A stretch of DNA of 64,000 bases from positions 1 to 64,000 of the forward strand of contig JAAZYI010000010.1 of NCBI GenBank assembly GCA_014239735.1, given 5' to 3'. The notes under the pieces are model-generated. The model saw only the letters and a list, made by a program, of their open reading frames with translations. It was not told where the DNA came from and searched no databases. The DNA is from Dehalococcoidia bacterium. GTDB lineage: Bacteria; Chloroflexota; Dehalococcoidia; Lucifugimonadales; Lucifugimonadaceae. The stretch's first letter is position 1; every line of letters starts with the position of its first letter. Below, in pieces: positions 16,536 to 26,940 of this stretch. The translations under genes and the position numbers were made by a program.

Positions 16536-19500
16536 TTAATTTACCTTCTTTAATTCTTCGGCAATATTTGTTCTAGTAGAAATAAATGAAAATATGAAAG
16601 AACAAAAAATATAAAGCAATCCAAGTAATAATAACGCATAAAATACATAGCCCCAAGATACTATTAGTGTCTCAGGAAAATTTGTAATTGTGCTTTCATC
16701 TAATGACATTACAAGCTGATTCAAAATCCTAGAAATAATTAATCCAGATATAACGCCAGATATAACACCTAAAAGTATAACTGCTCCATATTCAAAGTAT
16801 GACATTACAAATTTACTGAAAGGAGCAAATCCTATTGCCTCATTAATAGCATTATCCAAGGAAGACTGGATTTCATTTGCAATATAAAAACCTATTAGAC
16901 CTATAAATATTAGAGACATAAATGCCCATAACCCAACAATAGAAATTCCTTTCCAGCTAATTACAGCAATAGGAGTAACTAATGATTTCTTTTCTATCAT
17001 TGATTTATCTTTAATAGTAGATAATGGGAAGTTTTCAATAACATATTCTGAAACTTTTTCTTGGTATCCATTTTGAACATCTACGACTAATTCATTAGGC
17101 CTAAAGATCTGTAACTTTGTTAATTCAAGATAATTTTTTAATACCTTTAAATCTATTAAAATAAAATTATTATTATCGGAAGTTCCAGGAAAATACTTCG
17201 CTGTCTTGATAATTTTCATAGGAATATAGCTTCCTGCAGCATAAAAAATTATTTGATCTCCAATGACTTTTCCTGACTTTGAAATAAATTGGTCGCTTGC
17301 AATTACAGGAATTCCTCCTGAATAATCACTTACATAAATTCCTCTTATGCCTTTCGTTGACCCATTTCCTAATTTAATAATTAAGCTTTCATCATTTGAT
17401 TCAATATTGGTATCAAATCCTTCAGAAGTGGGCATAGGGGCCCAATTTAAATTATCTTTAAATGAGAATTGGTTAATTATTTTAGAATTATTATCCAAGA
17501 ATGATATTGAGTCTAAATAAAGTGTAAATGGCACTGAATTATCTTCACTTGATGGTTCATAAACCTCAATACCAATTAGTCTGGCTGGAAATTTAATATT
17601 TTTTAGTTTGACCGAATTTATTGTCCATTTATCAGGCTCAACAGGACCTAAACTAACTGCAGTAATTCGGCTATCTGATCCTTTAACTATTGCCCATAAA
17701 AAAGAGTCCTCTAAGTCTTTATTCGAATAATTTTTTATATTAATAGACGAAATATTATCTTCAATTAATATTCCAGGATCATACTCATTATTTTCCCATT
17801 CTGAAAATAATTGCTCCTTACTTTCATAAAAAAAATCCTCTCTTGTCCATGCTATATCTACCAGGTTTTTATCAACTCCCAACAACTGGGCATCGACTCC
17901 TGCTCCAGTTGTTCCTGAATTTCCTGAAATTCTATTCATCCTTCCAACAACATTTATGCCTTTCTGATCTAAAAGATCAGAAATGTATTCTTCTTCTATT
18001 CCGAATGGGCTACTTTCTGAAATTCTAAAATCACTTATCGTGATAAAAGAAGATTTATCTTTCTTACTTTTTTCTAATGAACTTTGAATGCTTGAAATTA
18101 CAATGAAAGAGGTCATGCCCAAAGCAACAATTAAAAAAAGCCATAAATACCAATTAGAATTTTTAGATAATTTTTTTGAACTTAAGTAAAGTGGGGCGTA
18201 AGTCACAACACCAATTATTGATAAAATTTTTAATAATATTGGCAATATCCTTATTAGCACCATAGTTAAAAAAATCATTAAAACTGAAGACATTAAAAAG
18301 AAAGTATATTGATTAAGAATTAAATTTTCAGCAACAGAACTCAAAACTCTCATTTGTAATTCAAAGAAAATTAATATTGATCCTATTGCTATAAATACAT
18401 CCAGAAAATATTTAGTAAATATATTATTTTTTACAGAAGTTCCAATAACAAATAATCTTTTCGAATTAACAATTTGATTATTAAAAGCTAGATAAATAAT
18501 AAAGCTAAACACACAAGCTATTAATAGAAAAATAATTGAAATAATTAATGATTCTGCTTTAAAAACAAATAACCAATTTGTTCCTATTGGTTCCTGTTTT
18601 AAGTATGTAGAAATAACAAAATTTAAAACAATATTACTTAATATAGGGGCTATAATCATTATAGGAATTCCAAAAATAAGCCATTCATAAAGAAAATATT
18701 TTATAACTCCAAATTTTGAAGCGCCTCTTAAAAATAAGTAATTGATCTCTTCTTTTCTTTCTTGATTTATCAGGAAAGAAAACATTGCCAGTAAAGTTGA
18801 GCTAAAAATTACTAGTAAAGAAAATATCATTAGCACGGGGGCCCTAACAAAGTTCATTTCATTGTCTGTTTTTTCTGTAACTCTATCTAACTGAGTAAGG
18901 ACGGTCGCCTGAGGAAAAGAAATTAACATATTTTTTTCAAAGTTTTGTAAATTTTGTAAGTAATTCTTATCAATATTTTCAGTAAGTTTTTCATGAGCTA
19001 CATCAAGATACCACCAAGCTCTAACTGGCAAGCCTTTTGTTAAAGGCTGCAGAAAATCAAAATAATCATCTTGACTCATAACAAGAACCAATGGGAGCTG
19101 ACAAGTCATACACGGGGAAGGAGGCAAAAAGAGTTCGTCATAGTAACCAAATAGTTCATTATTAGCAATCTCATTGAAGTATCCTGATATTCTTAACTCT
19201 AAATCTGAGGTTAATGTTTCACTTAAATCATCATTCAAAAATTGACTTAGTTCATCTAAATTTTTAACTCCAAAGGTGGATAAGCCTTCCTTTAATTCAT
19301 CAATATCTATATTGCCAATTGTTTTATTTGATGAGCCCTTAAATATATCTTCCACTGATCCACCATCAGCCTCAATTTGAAAAATAAAATTTTTGATATT
19401 TTCCTTTGTTTCTTTTAGTCCGCTATCAACATTTCCACCTGCACCCTTTATTGAATCAGCTCTCAATATATCTCCAACTTTTAATCCAAGATCATCTAGT

Positions 19501-19958
19501 CTTTTTTTAGGAGCCAAAACATTAATATAGCTTTCTTCAATACTATTTTCATTTGTAGAATTTATGAATTTCTCGTTATTACTTAATGCAACAAAAGTTA
19601 ATAATGAGGCTGTTCTACTTTTATCTGGTTCTGGCTTACCCCAATAATATTCTGTGGATTGAAGAACTGAACTCTGATCAATAAATAAATCGTCTAAATC
19701 TGAACTGGCGAGATTTATAATTATAGAATCATTTTCTTCAAATGAATCTTTAATTAGTGGCTGATTTCCTGTCGTGATACTTATATTTTTTGTAGTTGCA
19801 GGAACCTGATTCAAGGCATCTTTATAAATCATGCCTTTGACCCACCCTAAGTATGTGGGTCCAGAAATTATAAATGTATTTGCTATCAAAAATGAAAGCC
19901 AAAGCAATGATAAAATTTTCCACTGACTTTTTGCTCTATAAAAAATATATTTGATCAT
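16536..19958 (-). CDS. Very large FtsX-like ABC permease (1140 residues)
   Basis: It has the same layout as the downstream permease: an N-terminal helix (about 13-32), an extracytoplasmic domain to about 370, an FtsX block with LFLRGASKFGVIKYF near 405, further helices to about 620, a second extracytoplasmic domain (about 635-1000), and a C-terminal membrane block including NEAIGFAPFSKFV. The first external domain carries a CxxC (PCMTCQLP), possibly a disulfide. Its stop codon directly abuts the start of the 1174-residue permease, so the two are made in tandem and probably form a heterodimer. It lies 17 bases after trpB. Confidence 0.88.
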   Translation of the reverse strand: MIKYIFYRAKSQWKILSLLWLSFLIANTFIISGPTYLGWVKGMIYKDALNQVPATTKNISITTGNQPLIKDSFEENDSIIINLASSDLDDLFIDQSSVLQSTEYYWGKPEPDKSRTASLLTFVALSNNEKFINSTNENSIEESYINVLAPKKRLDDLGLKVGDILRADSIKGAGGNVDSGLKETKENIKNFIFQIEADGGSVEDIFKGSSNKTIGNIDIDELKEGLSTFGVKNLDELSQFLNDDLSETLTSDLELRISGYFNEIANNELFGYYDELFLPPSPCMTCQLPLVLVMSQDDYFDFLQPLTKGLPVRAWWYLDVAHEKLTENIDKNYLQNLQNFEKNMLISFPQATVLTQLDRVTEKTDNEMNFVRAPVLMIFSLLVIFSSTLLAMFSFLINQERKEEINYLFLRGASKFGVIKYFLYEWLIFGIPIMIIAPILSNIVLNFVISTYLKQEPIGTNWLFVFKAESLIISIIFLLIACVFSFIIYLAFNNQIVNSKRLFVIGTSVKNNIFTKYFLDVFIAIGSILIFFELQMRVLSSVAENLILNQYTFFLMSSVLMIFLTMVLIRILPILLKILSIIGVVTYAPLYLSSKKLSKNSNWYLWLFLIVALGMTSFIVISSIQSSLEKSKKDKSSFITISDFRISESSPFGIEEEYISDLLDQKGINVVGRMNRISGNSGTTGAGVDAQLLGVDKNLVDIAWTREDFFYESKEQLFSEWENNEYDPGILIEDNISSINIKNYSNKDLEDSFLWAIVKGSDSRITAVSLGPVEPDKWTINSVKLKNIKFPARLIGIEVYEPSSEDNSVPFTLYLDSISFLDNNSKIINQFSFKDNLNWAPMPTSEGFDTNIESNDESLIIKLGNGSTKGIRGIYVSDYSGGIPVIASDQFISKSGKVIGDQIIFYAAGSYIPMKIIKTAKYFPGTSDNNNFILIDLKVLKNYLELTKLQIFRPNELVVDVQNGYQEKVSEYVIENFPLSTIKDKSMIEKKSLVTPIAVISWKGISIVGLWAFMSLIFIGLIGFYIANEIQSSLDNAINEAIGFAPFSKFVMSYFEYGAVILLGVISGVISGLIISRILNQLVMSLDESTITNFPETLIVSWGYVFYALLLLGLLYIFCSFIFSFISTRTNIAEELKKVN

Positions 19959-19975
19959 AATTTAATAAAGTCTTA

Positions 19976-21172
19976 TTAATTTCTAGCATTTATTACAGTA
20001 TCCAAATCTTTATCTCCTCTTCCACTAACCAATAAGACTAATTTTTCATTTTTGTTGGTCTTTTTCATGAACTTATCTAAAAAGCCAATTGCATGTGCTG
20101 GTTCAAGTGCAGGGATTATTCCCTCAGTAACACTAAGCAAATCAAATCCTTCTAGCGCTTCTTTGTCTGTGGCAGAAAAATATTTTGCTCTGCCGATATC
20201 CTTTAGGTGACTATGCTCCGGGCCTACTCCAGGATAATCTAATCCTGCAGAAATAGAATGGGCCTCATTAACTTGACCTTTGTCGTCTTGCAATAAATAA
20301 GAATAGGAGCCATGCAAAACACCTGGGGATCCTTTAGACATTGTTGCTGCATGCTTTCCTGAATCAATACCTTTTCCAGCTGCCTCTACCCCAATAAGTT
20401 TAACTGAATCGTCTTGAATGAAAGAAGAGAAGATGCCTATAGCATTACTCCCACCCCCAACACAAGCCATAACATAGTTTGGAAGGCCCCCAAACTGACT
20501 AATCATTTGAGATCTAGTTTCATCTCCAATAATTTTTTGAAAATACTTAACTATTGATGGATAAGGATGGGGGCCAACTGCACTTCCTATGATATATAAA
20601 GTATTCTCTACATTTGTAACCCAATCTCTTATAGCTTCATTTACAGCATCTTTTAAGGTTCTGCTGCCTGATGTTACTGGGACAACTTCAGCCCCAAGAA
20701 GTTTTATCCTATATACATTAGGCGCCTGCCTTTTTATATCTTCTTCACCCATATAAATAACACAATCTAAATCTAATAATGCGCATGCAGTGGCTGTAGC
20801 GACACCATGTTGACCTGCCCCAGTTTCAGCAATTATTCTTTTTTTTCCTAGCCTCTTTGCTATTAAGCCTTGGCCAAGCGCATTATTAATTTTATGAGCC
20901 CCTGTATGAGCTAAATCTTCTCTCTTTAAATAAATTTTTGCTCCACCAAAATGATTGGTTAGGTTCTCTGCGAAATATAATGGGGTGGGTCTTCCAACAT
21001 ATCCAGACTGGAGCAATTTTAGTTCTGTATTAAATTCTTCATCAACTATATATTTAGAAAAAGATTGCTCTAGTTCGTCTAAAGCAGGGATGAGAGTTTC
21101 AGGCACATAACTCCCTCCAAATTTTCCAAAAGATTTTGTGAGATGATTTTCCCCTTTATTTTTATTATCCAT
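19976..21172 (-). CDS. trpB: Tryptophan synthase beta chain
   Basis: 398 residues, TrpB1 class. The PLP lysine is Lys94 in [14 protein letters not shown], the phosphate-binding loop is [10 protein letters not shown], and GVEAAGKG and SGRGDKD are also present. It condenses indole with serine to give tryptophan. No trpA, trpC or trpF neighbours are seen; it stands between a secreted protease and the ABC system, so trp genes are scattered in this organism. There is no leader peptide or attenuator in the 34 bases upstream. Confidence 0.96.
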   Translation of the reverse strand: MDNKNKGENHLTKSFGKFGGSYVPETLIPALDELEQSFSKYIVDEEFNTELKLLQSGYVGRPTPLYFAENLTNHFGGAKIYLKREDLAHTGAHKINNALGQGLIAKRLGKKRIIAETGAGQHGVATATACALLDLDCVIYMGEEDIKRQAPNVYRIKLLGAEVVPVTSGSRTLKDAVNEAIRDWVTNVENTLYIIGSAVGPHPYPSIVKYFQKIIGDETRSQMISQFGGLPNYVMACVGGGSNAIGIFSSFIQDDSVKLIGVEAAGKGIDSGKHAATMSKGSPGVLHGSYSYLLQDDKGQVNEAHSISAGLDYPGVGPEHSHLKDIGRAKYFSATDKEALEGFDLLSVTEGIIPALEPAHAIGFLDKFMKKTNKNEKLVLLVSGRGDKDLDTVINARN

Positions 21173-21206
21173 AAAACTATTTTATACGATCTTTAATAAA
21201 AAAAAT

Positions 21207-22193
21207 TTAATTACATGATCCTCCAGGACCATTACAAGTTTTCCAATAATCATTAACTTTTTTCATTCCAACCGCTAGTTGCTGACCTATAACTCTTTTT
21301 CCTCCAACAGTCTGAACTTGTGCATATATTACACCAACCGCATTTCCTTCATAATCAATTATTGGTCCGCCACTATCACCTGGGTCAGCACCTGTATCTA
21401 CTACTACTACTGGAAAAAGATCGTTAGAATAATTTTTATCATTTAAAATTTGGTACTTCGGAGCCGAGTTGTATTGACCTGCAGTTCCCATTTGATTAAA
21501 TGCAGATACTACTATTCCTTCTCTAACCGCAGGATAATTAGTGACTCCTGTAGAATATCCTATCTGCACTACAAACGTTCCAGCATCTTCAGAAGTTAAT
21601 TCCTTTCTTATTAATGGAATAGCTCCGTGGTTCTCTGATTTAATAAACGCAAGATCTGAATTTTCATCCCAAGACCTTACCCACCCTATTTTCTTGACCA
21701 CCTGCCCATCACTAGAAGGTATAAATATATCTACAGAATTAGCGTCGGTAATAACATGCTCATTAGTTACAATATAATCTTTATCAATAGCCCATCCAGT
21801 GCCCTCAACTCCCCCATGTTTAATTAAAACTACAGACTTTCTATATTGATCATAAAAAGCATTAATATTTACAAGGTTTGGCTGAGGAGTTGCATATGGC
21901 TCTTCTAATAAATTTCTCAAATCCTCTTCTAGTTCAATAATTGTTACCGGGGTTGGAGTTGGCACAGGAGTTGGCATTGTTACCGGGGTTGGAGTTGGCA
22001 CAGGAGTTGGCATTGTTACCGGGGTTGGAGTTGGCACAGGAGTTGGCATTGTTACCGGGGTTGGAGTAGGGAAAGAGGCCATAAGATTTTGAAATTTACT
22101 GTCAATCGTATCTTCAATTTCGGCTTGACTAGGTCCACACCCAAAAGTAAATAGAGCAAAAAATAATAACAATGTTAAAAATAATCTCACCAT
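21207..22193 (-). CDS. Secreted/lipoprotein trypsin-like serine protease with Pro/Thr repeat linker
   Basis: 328 residues from the ATG at 22193, chosen because it begins a signal sequence (MVRLFLTLLLFFALFTFGC); an upstream in-frame extension is highly basic and overlaps the next gene. Cys19 may be lipidated, although the lipobox (TFGC) is imperfect. A linker at about 42-84 consists of repeated PTPTPVTMPTPV units. The protease domain carries the triad His146 (TNEHV), Asp180 (ENSDLAF) and Ser274 (GDSGGP). There is no PDZ domain, so it is S1 but not HtrA-complete. It overlaps the end of the gamma-glutamyltransferase gene by 7 bases. Confidence 0.88.
   Translation of the reverse strand: MVRLFLTLLLFFALFTFGCGPSQAEIEDTIDSKFQNLMASFPTPTPVTMPTPVPTPTPVTMPTPVPTPTPVTMPTPVPTPTPVTIIELEEDLRNLLEEPYATPQPNLVNINAFYDQYRKSVVLIKHGGVEGTGWAIDKDYIVTNEHVITDANSVDIFIPSSDGQVVKKIGWVRSWDENSDLAFIKSENHGAIPLIRKELTSEDAGTFVVQIGYSTGVTNYPAVREGIVVSAFNQMGTAGQYNSAPKYQILNDKNYSNDLFPVVVVDTGADPGDSGGPIIDYEGNAVGVIYAQVQTVGGKRVIGQQLAVGMKKVNDYWKTCNGPGGSCN
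21940..22070. repeat. 36-bp direct repeats, 3.6 copies, inside the protease linker
   Basis: Three identical 36-base units (21940-21975, 21976-22011, 22012-22047) and a partial fourth to about 22070 encode the repeated Pro/Thr/Val/Met linker on the minus strand. The unit keeps the frame (12 codons). Exact identity at the DNA level points to recent slippage or unequal exchange, and linker length probably varies between strains. Confidence 0.95.
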
Positions 22194-23839
22194 ACTAAAG
22201 CTTGCCCATCTCTTCTTGGATCGACCGCAGCGCCAATCAATCCGCTTTCTGAAATACTTATCATTCCTTCGCTTCCACTTCCCTCCCAAGGGCCAACAAT
22301 ATTAATCTTGTGCCCCATTTTTTCAATATTTTTAACTATCTCATCACCAAATCTACTTTCTAAACTTATAAATTCTGAGGTTGAATGAGGAATAGTGGAT
22401 TCTGTAAGATTTTGGTAATGAGTCCATCTTGGCATACTAACTGCCTCACCAACCAAAAAATTATGATCAATGATTGAGGATAATACCTGCATATTTGTTT
22501 GTACTTGTGTGTCAGCTCCAGGTGTGCCATTAACGAGACATAATTTATTTTCAGAACCATTTGATTTAAAAACCATTACCGGGTTCATGGTATGTCTTAC
22601 TCTTTTTCCTGGAATTAAATAATTAATATGATTTTTATCAAGGTGCCAATATGACATTCTGTTGTTCATTAAAATTCCTGTTCCATCAATAACCATCCCT
22701 GACCCCCATTGAGTTTGAATGCTTTGTAGTTGTGACACAGAATTGCCATCCTTATCAACAACACAAAAATAAGTGGTATCTCCTACTCGGTCGGGTTTAT
22801 AGTTTATCTCCAGCTCTTTATTGCTTATTCTAGGCCCATTAATATTTATTTTATTTGATAATTCTTTGGCGTAGTTTTTATCAAGCATTAAATCAACTGG
22901 CACATCAAAAAATTTGGGATCAGCTAAATATCTTTCTCTATCATAAAAGGCTAATCTCTTTGCCTCAACCATTAAATGCATTGCAGATTTTGAGAATGGA
23001 CTCAAATCCTTTTGAGAAAAATTTTCAATGATGTTCAATTGTTGAAGTAATGTTATTCCACTAGAATTAGGTGGTGCCTCATAAACATCATAGCCTCTAT
23101 ATGAAGTACTAATAGGGTCTTGAATTTCTGATTCAAATTTGTTGAAATCATTTATTGAAAATAATCCATCATTTTCGTTTGAAATTTTTACAATTTTGTC
23201 GGCGATTTTGCCTCTGTAAAAAACATCTTCTCCTTCAATAGAAATTAATTTTAATGTTTCGGCTAAATCTTTATTAATTACTCTATCTCCAAAATTTTTT
23301 AACCCTTTTTTCTTGTCTCCCCAAATCTTCAAAGAGCTTTGAAAATTTTCGGCTTTTGAGTCCGATTTTAGTGATGTTGACTGATCTTGGCTCAAAGCAA
23401 CACCATTAGATGCAGCGTCAATTGCTGGAGCAAGACACTCCTGAAGGCTCAAAGAACCTTTTAATTTATGCATCTTTAAAACTCCACTTACTAAACCAGG
23501 AACTGATGCCGAACTAATTCCTTTTATAGGTATTTTGTCACCAACTTTATATGAAAATTCTGGGGCTGGGCCTGTAGCATTAATTACATTAACTTTATCT
23601 TTCTTTGAGTCGTACATCATAATAAAGCCATCACCTCCTATCCCAGACATTTGTGGCTCAACAACACCTAACATAAAACTAATTGCACATGCTGCGTCAA
23701 ATGCGTTTCCGCCTTTCATTAAAATATCTCTACCTATGGAAGAAGCCATCCAGTGGTTCGTTACAACAGCTGCATTAAATCCAATCATATTAGTATTAAT
23801 TGAGCCGTAATTATTGCCATGTGGTAAATTATGTTTCAT
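22187..23839 (-). CDS. Gamma-glutamyltransferase-like Ntn hydrolase without signal peptide
   Basis: 550 residues. The N-terminal half has MSGIGGDGFIMMYD (67-80), typical of the family. The autocleavage site is at Thr355-Thr356 in VGDTTYFCVVDKDG, leaving Thr355 as nucleophile of the small subunit. The usual TTHxS is TTYFC here, so the His and Ser after the nucleophile are changed. No secretion signal precedes residue 12, unlike periplasmic GGTs, so it may be a cytosolic acylase or amidohydrolase of the same family. The substrate is uncertain. The protease gene follows, overlapping by 7 bases. Confidence 0.85.
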   Translation of the reverse strand: MKHNLPHGNNYGSINTNMIGFNAAVVTNHWMASSIGRDILMKGGNAFDAACAISFMLGVVEPQMSGIGGDGFIMMYDSKKDKVNVINATGPAPEFSYKVGDKIPIKGISSASVPGLVSGVLKMHKLKGSLSLQECLAPAIDAASNGVALSQDQSTSLKSDSKAENFQSSLKIWGDKKKGLKNFGDRVINKDLAETLKLISIEGEDVFYRGKIADKIVKISNENDGLFSINDFNKFESEIQDPISTSYRGYDVYEAPPNSSGITLLQQLNIIENFSQKDLSPFSKSAMHLMVEAKRLAFYDRERYLADPKFFDVPVDLMLDKNYAKELSNKININGPRISNKELEINYKPDRVGDTTYFCVVDKDGNSVSQLQSIQTQWGSGMVIDGTGILMNNRMSYWHLDKNHINYLIPGKRVRHTMNPVMVFKSNGSENKLCLVNGTPGADTQVQTNMQVLSSIIDHNFLVGEAVSMPRWTHYQNLTESTIPHSTSEFISLESRFGDEIVKNIEKMGHKINIVGPWEGSGSEGMISISESGLIGAAVDPRRDGQALVW

Positions 23840-23904
23840 TGCATCCTTTTAAAGTATGTGGGTAATTATATACTTCATTAATTAAAAAAAGGGGGCTTGT
23901 AGTT

Positions 23905-24492
23905 ATGAAAAATAATGAAATTATAGAAAAGATAATTAAAGAAAGAAGAAATGTAAGGACATTTAGTAATAAAAAAGTTTCAAAAAAGATTACTTCAAAA
24001 ATTATTGAGATGGGAATATGGGCTCCCAATCACAGAATGACTGAACCATGGAGATTTAGAGTTATACAAAAAAATTCTGAAAAAAGATTATTAATTTCAA
24101 AAAAGATTGAAAAATATATAAAGAAAAATTCCAATAATAGTAATTCTGAAACAGTTCAAAAAATTGCAGATAAAGTTAAAACTGAATTTGAAGCATGCCC
24201 GCTGATTATTTACGTTTCCTCTTTAGTAGGAAAAAGTGAAGAAGAAACACTAGAAAACTACTCTTCAACCAGCATTGCAATTCAAAATATGTCATTATAT
24301 GCATGGTCTGTGGGAATAGGAATAGGCTGGTCTACAGGAAAACCAATAAAAGTAAAAGAATTAAAAAAAATAATAGAGGTTCCTAATTCATCAATAATTG
24401 CAGGATGTTTATATATGGGCTACATAGAAAAAAAATCTGTTATTATAAAAAAATCAAGAACAAATCACTTAAAGAAAACAATCTGGAATTAA
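23905..24492 (+). CDS. Nitroreductase-family flavoprotein
   Basis: 195 residues with the FMN-binding start of the family (RRNVRTFSNKK at about 14-24), GIWAPNHRMTEPWRF at about 35-49 and a dimer/FMN region SVGIGIGWSTGKP near 140-152. It is an NAD(P)H-dependent reductase of uncertain electron acceptor. The aldehyde dehydrogenase start follows after 1 base, and the two are probably cotranscribed with the UxuA-like gene. Confidence 0.85.
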   Translation: MKNNEIIEKIIKERRNVRTFSNKKVSKKITSKIIEMGIWAPNHRMTEPWRFRVIQKNSEKRLLISKKIEKYIKKNSNNSNSETVQKIADKVKTEFEACPLIIYVSSLVGKSEEETLENYSSTSIAIQNMSLYAWSVGIGIGWSTGKPIKVKELKKIIEVPNSSIIAGCLYMGYIEKKSVIIKKSRTNHLKKTIWN

Positions 24493-24493
24493 T

Positions 24494-25951
24494 ATGTCTG
24501 AAAAATTCAAAAATTTTATAAATAACAAATGGGTTGACCCAATAACTGAAAAATATTTCGAAAGCACTAATCCTGCTGACGAAACAGAAGTGCTTGGCAA
24601 ATTTGCTAGTTCAGGTACACAAGATGTGAATCTGGCAATTAACAGCGCATATGATAGCTTTAATTCTTGGAGCAAAATATCTCAAATACAAAGAGGTGAT
24701 TTTCTTTATAAAGCATCATCATGGCTTGAAGAAAATGTAGAAAGATATGCAGAAGCTATAACTAAAGAATGTGGTAAATCTATAGCAGAATCTCAAGGAG
24801 AAGTGGGAAGATCTGTGGCTCTTTTAAGATATTATGCTGCCCAAGGTTCTGATCCTGTCGGAAATGTTGTTCCGTCAGTTAATGCAAATATTCTATTATA
24901 TACGACAAGGGTGCCGTTGGGTGTTGTGGGGCTTATCACGCCTTGGAATTTTCCATTGGCTATTCCTATTTGGAAAATGGCTCCGGCTATAGTTTTTGGA
25001 AATACAATTGTTCATAAGCCTGCTTCTTCTACTCCTTTATTAGGGTCGATGATTGCTGCTATGTGGGAAGCTGTCGGGTTGCCAGAAGGTGTATATAACT
25101 TAGTAACTGGTTCTGGTTCAGAATTAGGTGACTCTATAATTGATCACCCTTATACAAACGCTCTTAGCTTTACTGGATCAACACATGTTGGTCAAGGTGT
25201 TGCTGTTAAATGTGCTAAAAATGGCATGAAATATCAACTTGAAATGGGTGGCAAAAATCCTGTAATAATAATGCCTGATGCAAATCTTGAACAAGCTGCA
25301 GAAACAACCCTTTCTGGGGCAATGAAATATTCTGGTCAAAAATGTACTGCAACATCAAGAGCGATTATTAGCGAGCAGGTAAAAGATGAATTCACAAAAA
25401 TATTAACAAATAAAATTGAATCAATGAAGGTGGGGGATGGGATGGATCCTAGCAATATAGTGGTTCCTGTAATTGATAAAAAATCTTTATCAAATATTAA
25501 TCAAAAAATTAATCAAGCTAAATCAGAAGGATGCAATTTAATGTTTGGTGGAAACATATTGAATGATGGAGATTTTAAAAATGGGAACTTTGTTGAACCA
25601 ACCTTATTTAGTGACGTTGACCCTAATTCTATGATAGCCACTGAAGAAATTTTTGGGCCTGTTTTGGCACTGATAAATACTCAAAGCTATGAAGATGCAA
25701 TTAAAATAGCCAACCAAACATCATATGGTTTAAGTGCAGGGATTTTTACATCCAATCTAAATTTAGCAATGGAATTTGCCAATAATATTAATGCTGGAAT
25801 TGTAAAAATAAATGGAGAAACTGCAGGCTTAGAACCCCAAGTTCCGTTTGGAGGAATGAAAGAGTCTTCTTCTGGCGCAAGAGAACAAGGAAAGGCAGCT
25901 ATAGAATTTTTTACTCAATCAAAGACCATTTATGTTGAAAGGTCTGCATAA
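24494..25951 (+). CDS. Aldehyde dehydrogenase, semialdehyde type
   Basis: 485 residues of the ALDH superfamily. Catalytic Cys284 is in GQKCTATS, the general base Glu250 in LEMGGKNP, the cofactor Lys in VHKPASSTP and the glycine motif in FTGSTHVG. Similarity in order and length is to alpha-ketoglutarate-semialdehyde or lactaldehyde-type dehydrogenases, which end pentose-acid and deoxy-sugar routes. Its stop overlaps the start of the mannonate-dehydratase-like gene by 1 base, consistent with sugar-acid catabolism. The substrate is inferred from context. Confidence 0.9.
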   Translation: MSEKFKNFINNKWVDPITEKYFESTNPADETEVLGKFASSGTQDVNLAINSAYDSFNSWSKISQIQRGDFLYKASSWLEENVERYAEAITKECGKSIAESQGEVGRSVALLRYYAAQGSDPVGNVVPSVNANILLYTTRVPLGVVGLITPWNFPLAIPIWKMAPAIVFGNTIVHKPASSTPLLGSMIAAMWEAVGLPEGVYNLVTGSGSELGDSIIDHPYTNALSFTGSTHVGQGVAVKCAKNGMKYQLEMGGKNPVIIMPDANLEQAAETTLSGAMKYSGQKCTATSRAIISEQVKDEFTKILTNKIESMKVGDGMDPSNIVVPVIDKKSLSNINQKINQAKSEGCNLMFGGNILNDGDFKNGNFVEPTLFSDVDPNSMIATEEIFGPVLALINTQSYEDAIKIANQTSYGLSAGIFTSNLNLAMEFANNINAGIVKINGETAGLEPQVPFGGMKESSSGAREQGKAAIEFFTQSKTIYVERSA

Positions 25952-26940
25952 TGTATTTAGGTACTCAATTTGGAGCAAGAACTGATGCAGATTACGAAAC
26001 TTTCAAGCAACTTGGAGTAAATCACATAAATGGTTTTCCTGAGATAGCTCATCAAAACTGGACCTCTTCAAATCTTACAGAATACAAAGAAAAAGTGGAG
26101 TCTTATGGGCTTAAATTAGACATGGTTCAGCTTCCTTTGAGTTCTGCAGATTTAGATACAAGGGCAAAAAGTGGAGAATTTTATAACATTCTAACAGGAA
26201 AAAGCCCCGAAAGAGATATTGAAATCGATCGAATATGCGAAATAATTCAAATGTGTTCAGATGCTGAAATACCAGCTGTAAAATATAACTTGAATATTAT
26301 TGGAATACCAAGGACTGATAGCGAATTTGGTAGAGGAGGCGCTAAACTTTCAACTTTCAAATGGAATAATGCTGACAAAAATTCTCCAGACACAATTGCT
26401 GGAAAGGTATCAGAAGATATTTTTTGGGAAAGAATAGAATATTTTTTGGATAAAGTTGTTCCTGTAGCTGAAGAAAATAAGGTTAGATTGGCTTGTCATC
26501 CTCATGATCCATATACACCTCCGGGCTTTAAAGGAGTAACAAGGGTTTTGGGCACCGTTGAAGGGCTAAAAAAATTTATTTCAATTAAAGAAAGTAACTT
26601 TCATGGTTTAAATTTTTGCCAAGGCACTATAACTGAAATGATGGAAACCCCAGGGGAAGAAATTTTTGATGTTATCAGATATTTTGGAGAAAGAAATAAA
26701 ATTTTCAACGTTCATTTTAGAAATATTCAAGGCAACAAATTAAACTTTACGGAAGTTTTTCCTGATGAAGGATCTATAAATATGTATGAAGTCATTAAAG
26801 TCTACAAAGAAGTAAACTATCCTTACATGTTAATGCCTGATCATGTCCCTCAAATTAATGCAAAAGACCCAAAAATGACTGCCTTTGCTTACTGTTATGG
26901 CTATATTAATGCTTTATTGCAAGCAATCAACGAACTTTAG
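25951..26940 (+). CDS. Mannonate-dehydratase (UxuA)-like TIM-barrel protein
   Basis: 329 residues resembling UxuA. RLACHPHDPYTPPGFKGV (about 173-190) carries the metal-binding His, LNFCQGTITEM (about 225-235) has the Cys ligand, FNVHFRNIQG gives another His, and MLMPDHVPQ ends the site. UxuA dehydrates D-mannonate to 2-keto-3-deoxygluconate; the relative here lacks some typical length (about 390), so the true substrate may differ. Coupling to the aldehyde dehydrogenase supports a sugar-acid role. It ends convergent with the VOC gene with a 4-base overlap. Confidence 0.8.
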   Translation: MYLGTQFGARTDADYETFKQLGVNHINGFPEIAHQNWTSSNLTEYKEKVESYGLKLDMVQLPLSSADLDTRAKSGEFYNILTGKSPERDIEIDRICEIIQMCSDAEIPAVKYNLNIIGIPRTDSEFGRGGAKLSTFKWNNADKNSPDTIAGKVSEDIFWERIEYFLDKVVPVAEENKVRLACHPHDPYTPPGFKGVTRVLGTVEGLKKFISIKESNFHGLNFCQGTITEMMETPGEEIFDVIRYFGERNKIFNVHFRNIQGNKLNFTEVFPDEGSINMYEVIKVYKEVNYPYMLMPDHVPQINAKDPKMTAFAYCYGYINALLQAINEL

